From the NCBI RefSeq assembly GCF_000312385.1, contig NZ_HE997626.1, positions 483,206-547,205 of the forward strand: a stretch of DNA of 64,000 nt, read 5' to 3'. The position numbers and the translations under genes are program-made. This stretch comes from Tsukamurella sp. 1534. Its GTDB lineage: Bacteria; Actinomycetota; Actinomycetes; Mycobacteriales; Mycobacteriaceae. The notes below the pieces were generated by a model. The model searched no databases and was not told where the DNA came from. It was given only the letters and a program-made list of their open reading frames with translations. Positions 16,431 through 25,398 of the stretch are shown one piece after another. Each line of letters begins with the position of its first letter. The stretch's first letter is position 1.

Positions 16431-17240
16431 ATGAAACGATCGATTCAGAAGTTCGTACGAGTTGATGACACCGACGGGGTATCGGTCGATATCTACGGCG
16501 ATCCGGACGCACCCTCCATCGTCGTCGTTCCGGGAGTCATGAGCGACGCACAGAGTTGGCGGAACGTCGCGGAATCGCTGACGGCGTGGCCGTCCGTCGC
16601 TGTCGTCAATCGTCGCGGACGATATCCATCCACCCCGCTCAGTGACGATTACGGCCTGCACACGGAGATGGCGGATCTGCACCGTGTGCTCGACGCAATC
16701 GGCGATCCCGCCACACTGTTCGGCTGGAGTTACGGCGGGCTGATCGCGTTGCTCGTCGCACGCGAGCGGTCGATGGAGCACCTTGTCGCCTACGAGCCCG
16801 TCGCACCTGGATTCGGTAGCCACGCCCTTCCAGCGCTCCGCCGCGCCGCGGCCGATGCGGATTGGGGGCGCGTCGTCGAAATCATCAATCGCGACGTTTC
16901 GGGGTTCTCTCACGGATACGTCGAAGGACTACGCGCCGACCATGCAACATGGACCGAATTGATGCGTCTCAGCAAGCCACTCCATGCCGAACTCGAAGCA
17001 CTGTCCCGGATCACCATCGACGGTCTCATCGGCGCCCAGGCGAACACGATCGACTTGATCATCGGCGCGAACAACGTCGGCGTTCCTCCGTACGGCAGCA
17101 CATTCGAGAAGATCGCGGCGCACCTCCGCGGGAGTTCCGTGCACCACCTGGCCGATCAAGGCCACCTCGCCCACATCGAAGCACCCACCGCGCTGGCCCG
17201 TCTCATCGATGAGCTCGCCCCACCCCGCGTGTGTCCATAG
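16431..17240 (+). CDS. Alpha/beta-fold hydrolase of the inserted module
   Basis: 269 aa. The nucleophile elbow GWSYGG (about 99-104), an oxyanion-strand segment VVVPGVMSDAQSW and a C-terminal catalytic histidine in ADQGHLAHIEAP are all present; the acid is probably in the region before LIIGANN. No signal peptide. The GC content of the coding DNA is visibly lower than average here. It is the likely target of the adjacent TetR and may hydrolyse an ester or lactone that induces it. Substrate unknown. Confidence 0.8.
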   Translation: MKRSIQKFVRVDDTDGVSVDIYGDPDAPSIVVVPGVMSDAQSWRNVAESLTAWPSVAVVNRRGRYPSTPLSDDYGLHTEMADLHRVLDAIGDPATLFGWSYGGLIALLVARERSMEHLVAYEPVAPGFGSHALPALRRAAADADWGRVVEIINRDVSGFSHGYVEGLRADHATWTELMRLSKPLHAELEALSRITIDGLIGAQANTIDLIIGANNVGVPPYGSTFEKIAAHLRGSSVHHLADQGHLAHIEAPTALARLIDELAPPRVCP

Positions 17241-17315
17241 CGATCAGAATCGGAGTAGCCCGGCAAACGAGGAACTTCACTGCGGCCGATCAACCGACGG
17301 ATCCACGTGACGGCG

Positions 17316-17357
17316 CCGCGCGGGCCGCGAGGCGGCCCGCGCGGTGGCGGAACTGGT
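17316..17357 (+). repeat. 42-bp direct repeat, copy 2
   Basis: Exact second copy of 15583-15624. It sits outside any plus-strand gene now and ends at the stop of the convergent aldo/keto reductase gene. Confidence 0.9.
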
Positions 17358-17370
17358 CAGCGGAGGTTGA
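17317..17370 (+). pseudogene. Vestigial 3' end of the flavoprotein gene
   Basis: In the frame used by copy 1 of the repeat, copy 2 encodes the same residues (RAGREAARAVAELV) and then continues SGG followed by TGA at 17368-17370, a natural-looking ending. This is best read as the original gene end, separated from its gene by the 1.7-kb insert. Inference from repeat identity and frame. Confidence 0.6.
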
Positions 17371-18175
17371 AGGTCTCCGGGTCCGGGCCGAGCCGGGAGC
17401 CGGTGATCGCGGCGATGCGGGCGACCTCGTCGGCGGTGAGCTCGAAACCGAAGGCCTGGAAGTTCTCGGCGATCCGGGCCGGGGTCACCGACTTGGGGAT
17501 GACCACGTTGCCCAGCTGGATGTGCCAGCGGAGGATCGCCTGCGCGGGCGTGACGCCGTGCGCGGCGGCGATCTCCGTGATCACCGGGTCGGACAGCGAC
17601 TCGCCCTGGCCCAGCGGCGACCACGCCTCGGTGGCGATGCCGTGCTCGGCGTGGAAGGCGCGCAGCTCGTCCTGCGGGAAGCCGGGGTGCAGCTCGATCT
17701 GGTTGACCGCCGGGGTCTCCCCCGTCTCGTCGATGAGGCGGCGCAGGTCCCCGACGGTGAAGTTGCTGACGCCGATCGCCTTCGCGCGGCCCTCGTCGCG
17801 GATGCGCTGGAAGGCCTTGAAGGTGTCCACGTAGCGGTCGTGCTCGGGGACCGGCCAGTGGATCAGGTAGAGGTCCACGTAGTCGGTGCCCAGACGCTGC
17901 AGCGAACCGTCGAAGGCGGCGAGCGTCTCGTCGAAGCCCTGGTCGGAGTTCCACAGCTTGGTGGTGAGGAACACCTCGTCGCGGGCGACGCCGCTCGCGG
18001 CCAGCGCACGGCCGGTGCCCGCCTCGTTCTCGTACACCTTGGCGGTGTCGATGCTGCGATAGCCGACGCGCAGCGCCTCCGCGACGGCCGCCTCGGCGCC
18101 GTCGTCGGGTACCTGCCAGACGCCGAAGCCCAGCTGCGGGATGGTGGTTCCGGAATTCAGTTTCACATTCGGCAC
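17357..18175 (-). CDS. Aldo/keto reductase (2,5-diketo-D-gluconate reductase type)
   Basis: NADPH-dependent carbonyl reductase, 272 aa. The catalytic tetrad is visible: D and Y in IDTAKVYENE, K in TTKLWN and H in LIHWPVP. The GVSNF motif, AWSPLGQG and the cofactor segment VIPKSVTPARIAENF are typical of the AKR5 group. GTG 18175 is chosen because GGAGG stands six bases upstream; GTG 18181 is the alternative. It converges on the displaced flavoprotein 3' end. Confidence 0.9.
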   Translation of the reverse strand: MPNVKLNSGTTIPQLGFGVWQVPDDGAEAAVAEALRVGYRSIDTAKVYENEAGTGRALAASGVARDEVFLTTKLWNSDQGFDETLAAFDGSLQRLGTDYVDLYLIHWPVPEHDRYVDTFKAFQRIRDEGRAKAIGVSNFTVGDLRRLIDETGETPAVNQIELHPGFPQDELRAFHAEHGIATEAWSPLGQGESLSDPVITEIAAAHGVTPAQAILRWHIQLGNVVIPKSVTPARIAENFQAFGFELTADEVARIAAITGSRLGPDPETFNLR

Positions 18176-18265
18176 AGTCACCCTCCGCGCAACGCGACAC
18201 CCGCCGCGCTTGTTCCCCCGGCGTTGTCCGCCTGCCCGTTTCCCACCGTCGCTAACCTGGGAGCC

Positions 18266-19789
18266 ATGGCGATCACGGCGCAGGACCTCATCGACGCGAT
18301 CCTCGACCGCGGCACCTTCACCACGTGGGACGGCCCCCTGGTGGACGTGCGCCCCGACGCCGAGTACGCCGCCCAGCTCGACCGCGCGCGGCAGCGCTCC
18401 CGCCACGACGAGGCCGTGATCACCGGCGAGGGCCGCATCCGCGGCCAGCGGGTGGCCCTCATCGCGTGCGACTTCGCGTTCCTCGGCGGCTCCATCGGGG
18501 CGGCCGCCGCCGAGCGGATCGTCTCCGCGGTGGAGCGCGCGACGGCGCTGAGACTGCCGCTGCTCGCGACGCCCACGTCGGGCGGGACGCGGATGCAGGA
18601 GGGCACCGTCGCGTTCCTGCAGATGGTGAAGATCTCCGCGGCCGTGACGCTGCACAAGCAGTCCGGGCTGCCGTACCTCGTGTACCTGCGCGATCCCACG
18701 ATGGGCGGGGTGTTCGCCTCGTGGGGGTCGCTGGGCCACGTGACCGTCGCCGAGCCGGGCGCGCGGATCGGCTTCCTCGGGCCGCGCGTCTACGAGGCGC
18801 TGCGCGGCGAGCCCTTCCCCGAGGGCGTGCAGACCGCCGAGAACCTGTTCGCGAACGGCCTCATCGACGGGGTGGTGCCGCTGCGCTTCGTCCGCCTGCT
18901 GGCGCACCGCACGCTGCGCGTCCTCGCCGGGGACGCCGACGCCGACCCGCTGGCCCCCGACCTCGGGCTCCCCGAGGCCCTCACCCCCGCTCCCGACGGC
19001 GGATCCGCGTGGGACTCCGTGCGGATCAGCCGCGCGGCCGGCAGGCCCGGGGTGCGCGCGTTCCTGCGGCACGCGGCCACCGACCGGGTCCCGCTCTCCG
19101 GCACCGGCGAGGGCGAATCCGACCACTCGCTGCTGCTGTCGCTCGCCCGCGTGCAGGGCTACCCGTGCGTGGTGGTGGGGCAGGACAACGCGACGCACCG
19201 CGCCGAGCCCGACGGGGCCGCGACGCCCCCGCTGTTGGGGCCCGCGGCGCTGCGCTCGGCCCGTCGCGGCATGCGGTTGGCCGCGGAACTGGGGCTGCCG
19301 CTGGTGCTGGTGATCGACACCTGGGGCGCCGCGCTCTCCGCGGCGGCCGAGGAGGGCGGGCTGGCCGGAGAGGTGGCGCGCTGCCTGTCCGAGCTGGTCA
19401 CGCTGCGCGTACCGACGGTGTCGGTGCTGCTCGGGCAGGGCACGGGCGGCGGCGCGCTGGCGATGCTGCCCGCGGACCGGGTGCTGTGCGCGCAGCACGC
19501 GTGGCTGGCCCCGCTGCCGCCCGAGGGCGCGAGTGCGGTGATGTTCCACGACACGGAGCACGCGGCGGAGATGGCGGAGCGGCAGCGGATCGCCGCCGCG
19601 GACCTGCTCGCCGACGGCGTGGTGGACCGGGTGATCCCGGAGCGCCCCGACGCGGCGGACGAGCCGACGGAGTTCTCCCGCCGGGTGGGTCTTGCGGTCA
19701 GTGAATCCCTGGCGGAACTCTCGCTCATCCCCGACTCGATCCGGATCAGCCGCCGGTTGGACCGGTACCGCTTCCTCGGCACCCGCTAG
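18266..19789 (+). CDS. accD3: AccD3-like acyl-CoA carboxylase carboxyltransferase
   Basis: 507 aa with both crotonase-fold halves of a carboxyltransferase. The N-terminal half has GGSIGAAAAERI and ATPTSGGTRMQEG; the C-terminal half has VLVIDTWGAALSAAAEEGG and LLGQGTGGGALAMLPADRV. It would transfer carboxyl from a biotinylated AccA-type subunit to an acyl-CoA; the partner subunit is not in the window. It matches Rv0904c in placement beside echA6, though here the flavoprotein, insert and reductase genes intervene. ATG 18266 follows TAACCT (18253-18258) by seven bases, suggesting a leaderless message. Confidence 0.85.
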   Translation: MAITAQDLIDAILDRGTFTTWDGPLVDVRPDAEYAAQLDRARQRSRHDEAVITGEGRIRGQRVALIACDFAFLGGSIGAAAAERIVSAVERATALRLPLLATPTSGGTRMQEGTVAFLQMVKISAAVTLHKQSGLPYLVYLRDPTMGGVFASWGSLGHVTVAEPGARIGFLGPRVYEALRGEPFPEGVQTAENLFANGLIDGVVPLRFVRLLAHRTLRVLAGDADADPLAPDLGLPEALTPAPDGGSAWDSVRISRAAGRPGVRAFLRHAATDRVPLSGTGEGESDHSLLLSLARVQGYPCVVVGQDNATHRAEPDGAATPPLLGPAALRSARRGMRLAAELGLPLVLVIDTWGAALSAAAEEGGLAGEVARCLSELVTLRVPTVSVLLGQGTGGGALAMLPADRVLCAQHAWLAPLPPEGASAVMFHDTEHAAEMAERQRIAAADLLADGVVDRVIPERPDAADEPTEFSRRVGLAVSESLAELSLIPDSIRISRRLDRYRFLGTR

Positions 19790-19806
19790 GCGGCTCGGTC
19801 CGTCCG

Positions 19807-20331
19807 TCAGGGCTCGACCGAGACGCTCCAGCGGACGTTCGCGTCGTCGACGGCGTTCACGGTCGCGATCACGTGCCCGATCCTGCCGCCGGAGGTGACC
19901 ACGCACGCCCGGGTGGCCCCGACGGTGGCGGGCAGCGGACCGTCGCAGGCGACGGTGGCTCCCGGTCGCTGCTTCACGACCGCCTCGAGGGCGCGGGCCT
20001 CGAGGTCGGCCTCGGTCACCCGGCGGCCGGTCACCGGCTCGCCCGCGACGGTGGAGTCCCAGCTGACGTTGGTGCCGTGCACGCGCGTGACCACCAGGTT
20101 CACGGTGAACTTCTCGCCGCCGCGGGTGAGTGTGCAGGAGCGGGCGGCGCCCACCTCGGCGCGCAGGCCGCCGCCGCAGTCCAGGGCGTCCGACGGGGCG
20201 GCCGCCATCCGGGCGAGCGTCCCCGATTCCACCTGGTCGCGGCTCACCTCGGGCGGCGCGACGAGGTTCCAGGCCAGGGCGACCGCGACGTCGGCGCCGC
20301 CCAGAGCCACCGCCAATCCACGTATGGCCAT
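19807..20331 (-). CDS. Exported or anchored protein with two DUF4333-like repeats
   Basis: 174 aa. A short hydrophobic N-terminus is followed by two related blocks of about 65 residues (near 30-95 and 105-174), each with a cysteine pair (LDCGGGL...SCTLT and VACDGPL...RACVVT) and a closing V-W-S-like strand. The pattern resembles DUF4333 domains found at the cell surface of Mycobacteriales. Function unknown. It converges on accD3. Confidence 0.65.
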   Translation of the reverse strand: MAIRGLAVALGGADVAVALAWNLVAPPEVSRDQVESGTLARMAAAPSDALDCGGGLRAEVGAARSCTLTRGGEKFTVNLVVTRVHGTNVSWDSTVAGEPVTGRRVTEADLEARALEAVVKQRPGATVACDGPLPATVGATRACVVTSGGRIGHVIATVNAVDDANVRWSVSVEP

Positions 20332-20418
20332 CTTCCCGCCGTTTCCGCGAATGATCTCCGCGTTGTGACATCACTGAGTTGTGATAATTAAACCATGGCG
20401 GGTTTGATGTTTCAAAGG

Positions 20419-21669
20419 CTACGCAGCGCCTGTCGCCGTGAGATAGATCAGGGCGACGTTCAGGGCCACGATCAGCGCGGCGGCCGCCGCCGAGGCCCAG
20501 CGCAGCGGCGCACCGTCGGCGAACTCCCCCATGAGCGTCCGGTCCGAGGTGTACCGGCGCAGCGGCAGCAGCGCGAACGGGATGCCGAAGCTGAGCACCA
20601 CCTGCGAGATCACGAGCGCCTCGGTGGGCGGGACGCCGAGGGCGAGGACGCCGATCGCCGGGATCATCGTGATCACGCGGCGGGCGAGCACCGGGATCCG
20701 CCGGCGCAACAGCCCGGCCATGATCGTCGAGCCCGCGTAGCTGCCCACCGACGTGGAGGCGAGCCCCGAGGCCAGCAGCCCGATCGCGAACAGGCCCGCG
20801 ATCACCGGGCCCAGCGCGTCGGCGACGGCCGCGTGCGCGCCCTCGATCGAATCGGTGCCCTCCCGGCCGAACAGCGCGCTCGCCGCGAGCACCAGCAGCG
20901 CGATGTTCACCGCGCCCGCGATGACGAGGGCCAGCGACACGTCGACCCGGGTCACCCTCAGCAGCCGGCGCGCGCGGTCCGCCCGCCCCTCGGCCGGAGG
21001 CGCGCCGTGCCGGTCCACGACCAGGGCCGAGTGCAGATAGATGGCGTGCGGCATGACCGTGGCGCCCAGCATGGACGCGGCGAGCAGCACCGTCTCCGTG
21101 CCCTGCAGGCGCGGGACGAGTCCGCTGAGGAAGGCGGCACCGTCGGGCGGCGCGACCACGAGCCCGGCGAGGAAGCCGACCACGATGATCGCGAGCAGCC
21201 CCACGACGACCAGCTCGAAGCGGTACTGGCGGCGGCCGTCGGCGAGGGTGAGCAGCACCGTGGACACGACCCCGACGATGAGCCCGCCCCAGATCAGCGG
21301 CAGCCCGAACAGGAGGTTGAGCGCCAGCGCGCCGCCGATGATCTCGGCGATGTCGGTGGCGGCGGCCACCACCTCGGCCTGCCCCCAGAAGGCGAGGCGC
21401 GCGCGCCGGGGCAGCCGGTCGCCCAGTACCTGCGGCAGCGAGCGGCCGGTGACCACGCCCAACTTCGCGGACTGGTACTGGATCATCACCGCCATCACGT
21501 TGGCGAGCACCAGCACCCAGACCAGCAGGTAGCCGTAGGTGGCGCCCGCGGTGATGTTGGCCGCGACGTTCCCCGGGTCCACGTACGCGATCGCCGCGAC
21601 GAACGCGGGCCCCAGCAGCATCAACGCGCGCGCGTTCGGCGCCTTCTGCTCAGTCGTCTGCGTCAGCAC
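20419..21669 (-). CDS. mntH: NRAMP-family Mn2+/Fe2+:H+ symporter MntH
   Basis: 416 aa and eleven or so membrane helices. The metal-site motif DPGNVAAN in helix 1 and the helix-6 motif GATVMPHAIYLHSA are intact. The GTG at 21669 is chosen because TAACCT (minus strand, 21681-21676) ends six bases before it; an in-frame GTG at 21675 would lie inside that spacer. A perfect 7-bp inverted repeat lies just upstream of the -10 and may bind a metal regulator. Confidence 0.93.
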   Translation of the reverse strand: MLTQTTEQKAPNARALMLLGPAFVAAIAYVDPGNVAANITAGATYGYLLVWVLVLANVMAVMIQYQSAKLGVVTGRSLPQVLGDRLPRRARLAFWGQAEVVAAATDIAEIIGGALALNLLFGLPLIWGGLIVGVVSTVLLTLADGRRQYRFELVVVGLLAIIVVGFLAGLVVAPPDGAAFLSGLVPRLQGTETVLLAASMLGATVMPHAIYLHSALVVDRHGAPPAEGRADRARRLLRVTRVDVSLALVIAGAVNIALLVLAASALFGREGTDSIEGAHAAVADALGPVIAGLFAIGLLASGLASTSVGSYAGSTIMAGLLRRRIPVLARRVITMIPAIGVLALGVPPTEALVISQVVLSFGIPFALLPLRRYTSDRTLMGEFADGAPLRWASAAAAALIVALNVALIYLTATGAA

Positions 21670-21693
21670 GAGCACAGGTTATCCGGATCTGAA

Positions 21694-21711
21694 GTTTCGG
21701 GCAACCGAAAC
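21694..21711. promoter_or_regulatory. Inverted repeat upstream of mntH, candidate metal operator
   Basis: GTTTCGG, four bases (GCAA), CCGAAAC: a perfect 7+7 dyad centred about 33 bp upstream of the predicted mntH start point, where it would cover the -35 region. Regulator not identifiable from sequence. Confidence 0.5.
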
Positions 21712-21740
21712 CCTGTGCCGGCGCGCGGCCCGTGCATGCG

Positions 21741-21779
21741 CGAGGGCCCCGCACCGTCGGAAACGGTGCGGGGCCCTCG
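21741..21779 (-). terminator. Strong hairpin between mntH and the FKBP gene
   Basis: Seventeen perfect base pairs (21741-21757 with 21763-21779) and a five-base loop, directly after the FKBP stop and without a U-tract, the usual actinobacterial form. Stops the gltA-FKBP transcript before mntH. Confidence 0.8.
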
Positions 21780-21790
21780 GCGAAGACTGT

Positions 21791-22150
21791 TTAGCTGACG
21801 CCCAGCAGATCGATGACGAACACCAGGGTCTTGCCGGACAGGCGGTGCCCGCCGCCGGCGGGGCCGTAGGCCAGGGCCGGCGGGCAGATCAGCTGGCGGC
21901 GGCCGCCGACCTTCATGCCCGGGATGCCCTCCTGCCAGCCGGCGATGAGGCTGCGCAGCGGGAAGTTGATCGACTCGCCGCGGCTCCACGACGAATCGAA
22001 CTCCTCGCCCGACTCGAACTCGACGCCCACGTAGTGCACGTCCACGACGCTGCCCGGCTGCGCCTCGGCACCGTCGCCCACGACGATGTCCTTGACGACG
22101 AGCTCGGTGGGCGCGGGGCCCTCGGGGAATTCGATCTCCGGCTTGGTCAA
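21791..22150 (-). CDS. FKBP-type peptidyl-prolyl cis-trans isomerase
   Basis: 119 aa, cytosolic, the single-domain FKBP12-like size. FKBP landmarks are VDVHYVGVEFESGEEFDSSW, FPLRSLIAGWQEGIPGMKVGGRRQ, PPALAYG and TLVFVIDLLGV. The start chosen is TTG 22150, with GGGAG five bases upstream, giving the usual MTKPEIEFPEG opening. The frame stays open to ATG 22201, which overlaps the gltA stop as TGATG; that longer form would add 17 atypical residues. Confidence 0.88.
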   Translation of the reverse strand: MTKPEIEFPEGPAPTELVVKDIVVGDGAEAQPGSVVDVHYVGVEFESGEEFDSSWSRGESINFPLRSLIAGWQEGIPGMKVGGRRQLICPPALAYGPAGGGHRLSGKTLVFVIDLLGVS

Positions 22151-22200
22151 TTCAGCTCCCTTGATCAGGCGGTGCAGGTTGTCCCGACGAATCGGAGGCA

Positions 22201-23499
<1,299 letters not shown>

Positions 23500-23609
23500 T
23501 GTTCGTATCCCCTCGCTGTAGTCGGCTGATAAAAAGCTACCTGGCTAAAACCTAGCGGTATCGCGGTTCGGAGCGACCGGGAGGGTGTCCCAGCGGCCCG
23601 AACTGCCCG

Positions 23610-24515
23610 TCATGCGATACCCCACGCGCAGGACCACACGGCGCCCGGCACGATACGCGCGACGTCGATCCCGGTGTGCAGCGCGTTGCCCGGGCCGGAC
23701 ATCGGCTCCACCGCGACGGCCCGCCCCGGGGCGCCGCCGGGGCCGCGCCCCGGGTACCCCTTCCCGTTGTCCGGGTCGGCGATGAACACCTGGGCCCACG
23801 ACAGTTCCGGGCCGGCCCACAGTGTGGCCTCCCCGCCGGGTGCGCGCAGTGTGTAGCGGCCGCCCGCGCCGGTGAACGGGGTGTCGATCCGCACGCCGCG
23901 CAGCGACTTCGGTGCGCGGTAGTCGTACGCGGTCCCGTCGACGGTGCGCGTCGGCCCGTCGGGAAGGAGGCGTGCGTTCAGCGGCTGCCACCGCTCCGCG
24001 CCCAGTTCGAGGGTGCACTCGTCGACCGGGGCGTCGCCCACGCGGAGGTACGTGTGGAAGCCCACGACGAAGGGCAGGTCCTCGGCGCCGCGGTTCTCCG
24101 CCTCGAACCGGCAGGTGAGCCCGTTCTCGTCCACGACGTAGCGGATCCGCAGGTGCAGATCGAAGGGCCAGCCGGTGGCGCGCGGAACGTCGAGCACCAG
24201 GGTCACCGCGTCGTCCGCCACCTCCACGTCGTCCCAGTCCAGGGAGCGCACGAGGCCGTGGTTCGCGGTGCCGGTGTCCTCGTGGGTGACCTCGAGGCGG
24301 TGCACCCGCCCGTCCCAGGTGTAGATGCCGTCCTCGGTGCGGCCGGGCCACGGCGCGAGCACGACGCCGGCGGAGAGCGGCGGCTTCGCGCCGAGTTCCC
24401 AGGTCTCGGTGAGTTCCACGTCGCCGCGGCGCAGCCCCCGCAGGCCCGCGCCGGTTCGGGCGATCTCGGCGGTGTAGCCGCCACCGGCGATGGTGAACCC
24501 CGGTTGCACCGTCAT
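23610..24515 (-). CDS. Aldose 1-epimerase family protein
   Basis: 301 aa. Galactose mutarotase-like beta-sandwich: NHGLVRSLDW contains the first catalytic histidine, GFHTYLRVG the second, and SGPGNALHTG and AVAVEPMS carry the C-terminal acidic residue. Converts sugar anomers, or hexose-6-phosphates in some members. ATG 24515 is supported by TACTAT (minus strand, 24528-24523) seven bases upstream. Confidence 0.85.
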   Translation of the reverse strand: MTVQPGFTIAGGGYTAEIARTGAGLRGLRRGDVELTETWELGAKPPLSAGVVLAPWPGRTEDGIYTWDGRVHRLEVTHEDTGTANHGLVRSLDWDDVEVADDAVTLVLDVPRATGWPFDLHLRIRYVVDENGLTCRFEAENRGAEDLPFVVGFHTYLRVGDAPVDECTLELGAERWQPLNARLLPDGPTRTVDGTAYDYRAPKSLRGVRIDTPFTGAGGRYTLRAPGGEATLWAGPELSWAQVFIADPDNGKGYPGRGPGGAPGRAVAVEPMSGPGNALHTGIDVARIVPGAVWSCAWGIA

Positions 24516-24603
24516 GGGCGCAATAGTACGGGCGCGCCACGCGTCCCGTGCACGGACGACGGTGCCCGCACCCGCCGCAACGGTCTGCAACCCCCGGGCG
24601 CGC

Positions 24604-25287
24604 TCACGCCCCGGCGCCGGGCGCGGAGCGGGCGGCGGCGCCGGCGATCACGGTGGCGACGGCCGCGGTCAACGCGGGCACGAGGTCGACGTGCAGCGGC
24701 GCGAGCGTGGGATCCGCCGCGTAGGCCGCCGCGCAGGCGGCGCTCTGTTCGGCCTGGACGAACAGGGCGCCGGCGAGGGTCACGCCGAGCGCGCACGCCG
24801 CGGGCGCGGCCGGGCCGAGTTCGGGGATCGCCGCGGCGAGCGCCTCCGCGAGCTCGTCCAGGAGATCGCGGGCCGCGCGTTTGAATCGGAGCACGGCCTC
24901 GCCGGAGACGTTGCGCTCGAGGACCCCCGCCTGGACGGCGATGAGGCCGAGGAGATGCGGGTGCGCGGCGGCCGTGCGCGCGAACGCCGCCGCGTAGGCG
25001 TCGGTGCGGTCGGCGAACGACGTGGCCGGGTCGACCGCGGCGTCGACGGCGCGGCCCAGCTCGCCGACCCAGCCGCGCGAGCTGCGGGCGAGCAGTTCGA
25101 GCAGGATCTCCTCGCGGGATTCGAAGTAGCGCAGCACGTTCGACTTCGCCAGCCCCACTCTGCGACTGAGCTCGTTGAGCGTCAGATCGGCGACGGGCAT
25201 CTCGGCGAGCATGGTGTCGGCGGTGGCCAGGATGGCCTCGCGCCGCTCCGCCCGCTGTTCGGGACTGCGCGCACGCTGGAAACTCAT
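24604..25287 (-). CDS. TetR-family regulator of the SDR gene
   Basis: 227 aa. HTH in LTLNELSRRVGLAKSNVLRYF, followed by ESREEILLEL; the C-terminal half belongs to the TetR_C branch with GVLERNVS. Divergent from the dehydrogenase gene, with three copies of an AGACCG-type palindrome between them, so auto- and cross-repression are likely. Confidence 0.88.
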   Translation of the reverse strand: MSFQRARSPEQRAERREAILATADTMLAEMPVADLTLNELSRRVGLAKSNVLRYFESREEILLELLARSSRGWVGELGRAVDAAVDPATSFADRTDAYAAAFARTAAAHPHLLGLIAVQAGVLERNVSGEAVLRFKRAARDLLDELAEALAAAIPELGPAAPAACALGVTLAGALFVQAEQSAACAAAYAADPTLAPLHVDLVPALTAAVATVIAGAAARSAPGAGA

Positions 25288-25301
25288 GCGGAGGATTTTA
25301 C

Positions 25302-25366
25302 AGACCGATGGTCTATTGACACCAGACCGGCGGTCTTTTAGTCTCGAATCAACAGACCGGCGGTCT
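25302..25366. promoter_or_regulatory. Three TetR operator palindromes between regulator and SDR gene
   Basis: AGACCGATGGTCT at 25302-25314, and AGACCGGCGGTCT at 25324-25336 and 25354-25366. The last two are identical, perfect 13-bp dyads; the first has a one-base-pair change in each arm region. Start-to-start spacing is 22 and 30 bp. Confidence 0.8.
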
Positions 25367-25398
25367 ATTAACGCCGGATGAACCGAAGGAGACACCGC

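Noticed and set aside
17357-20374. A very long minus-strand open frame running through accD3 and into 20.4 kb
   Set aside because: Only its 3' part (to 18175) encodes a recognisable protein, the aldo/keto reductase. The rest is antisense to accD3, is Arg/Gly/His-rich and results from the high GC content.
20366-20395. TTGTGACATCAC and TTGTGATAATT as a CRP site upstream of the DUF4333-like gene
   Set aside because: The half-site spacing does not fit TGTGA-N6-TCACA, and no good promoter could be placed relative to it.
25302-25366. Three short regular repeats as a possible CRISPR remnant
   Set aside because: The 13-bp units are palindromes at 22 and 30 bp spacing between a TetR gene and its target; operators explain them and there are no cas genes.
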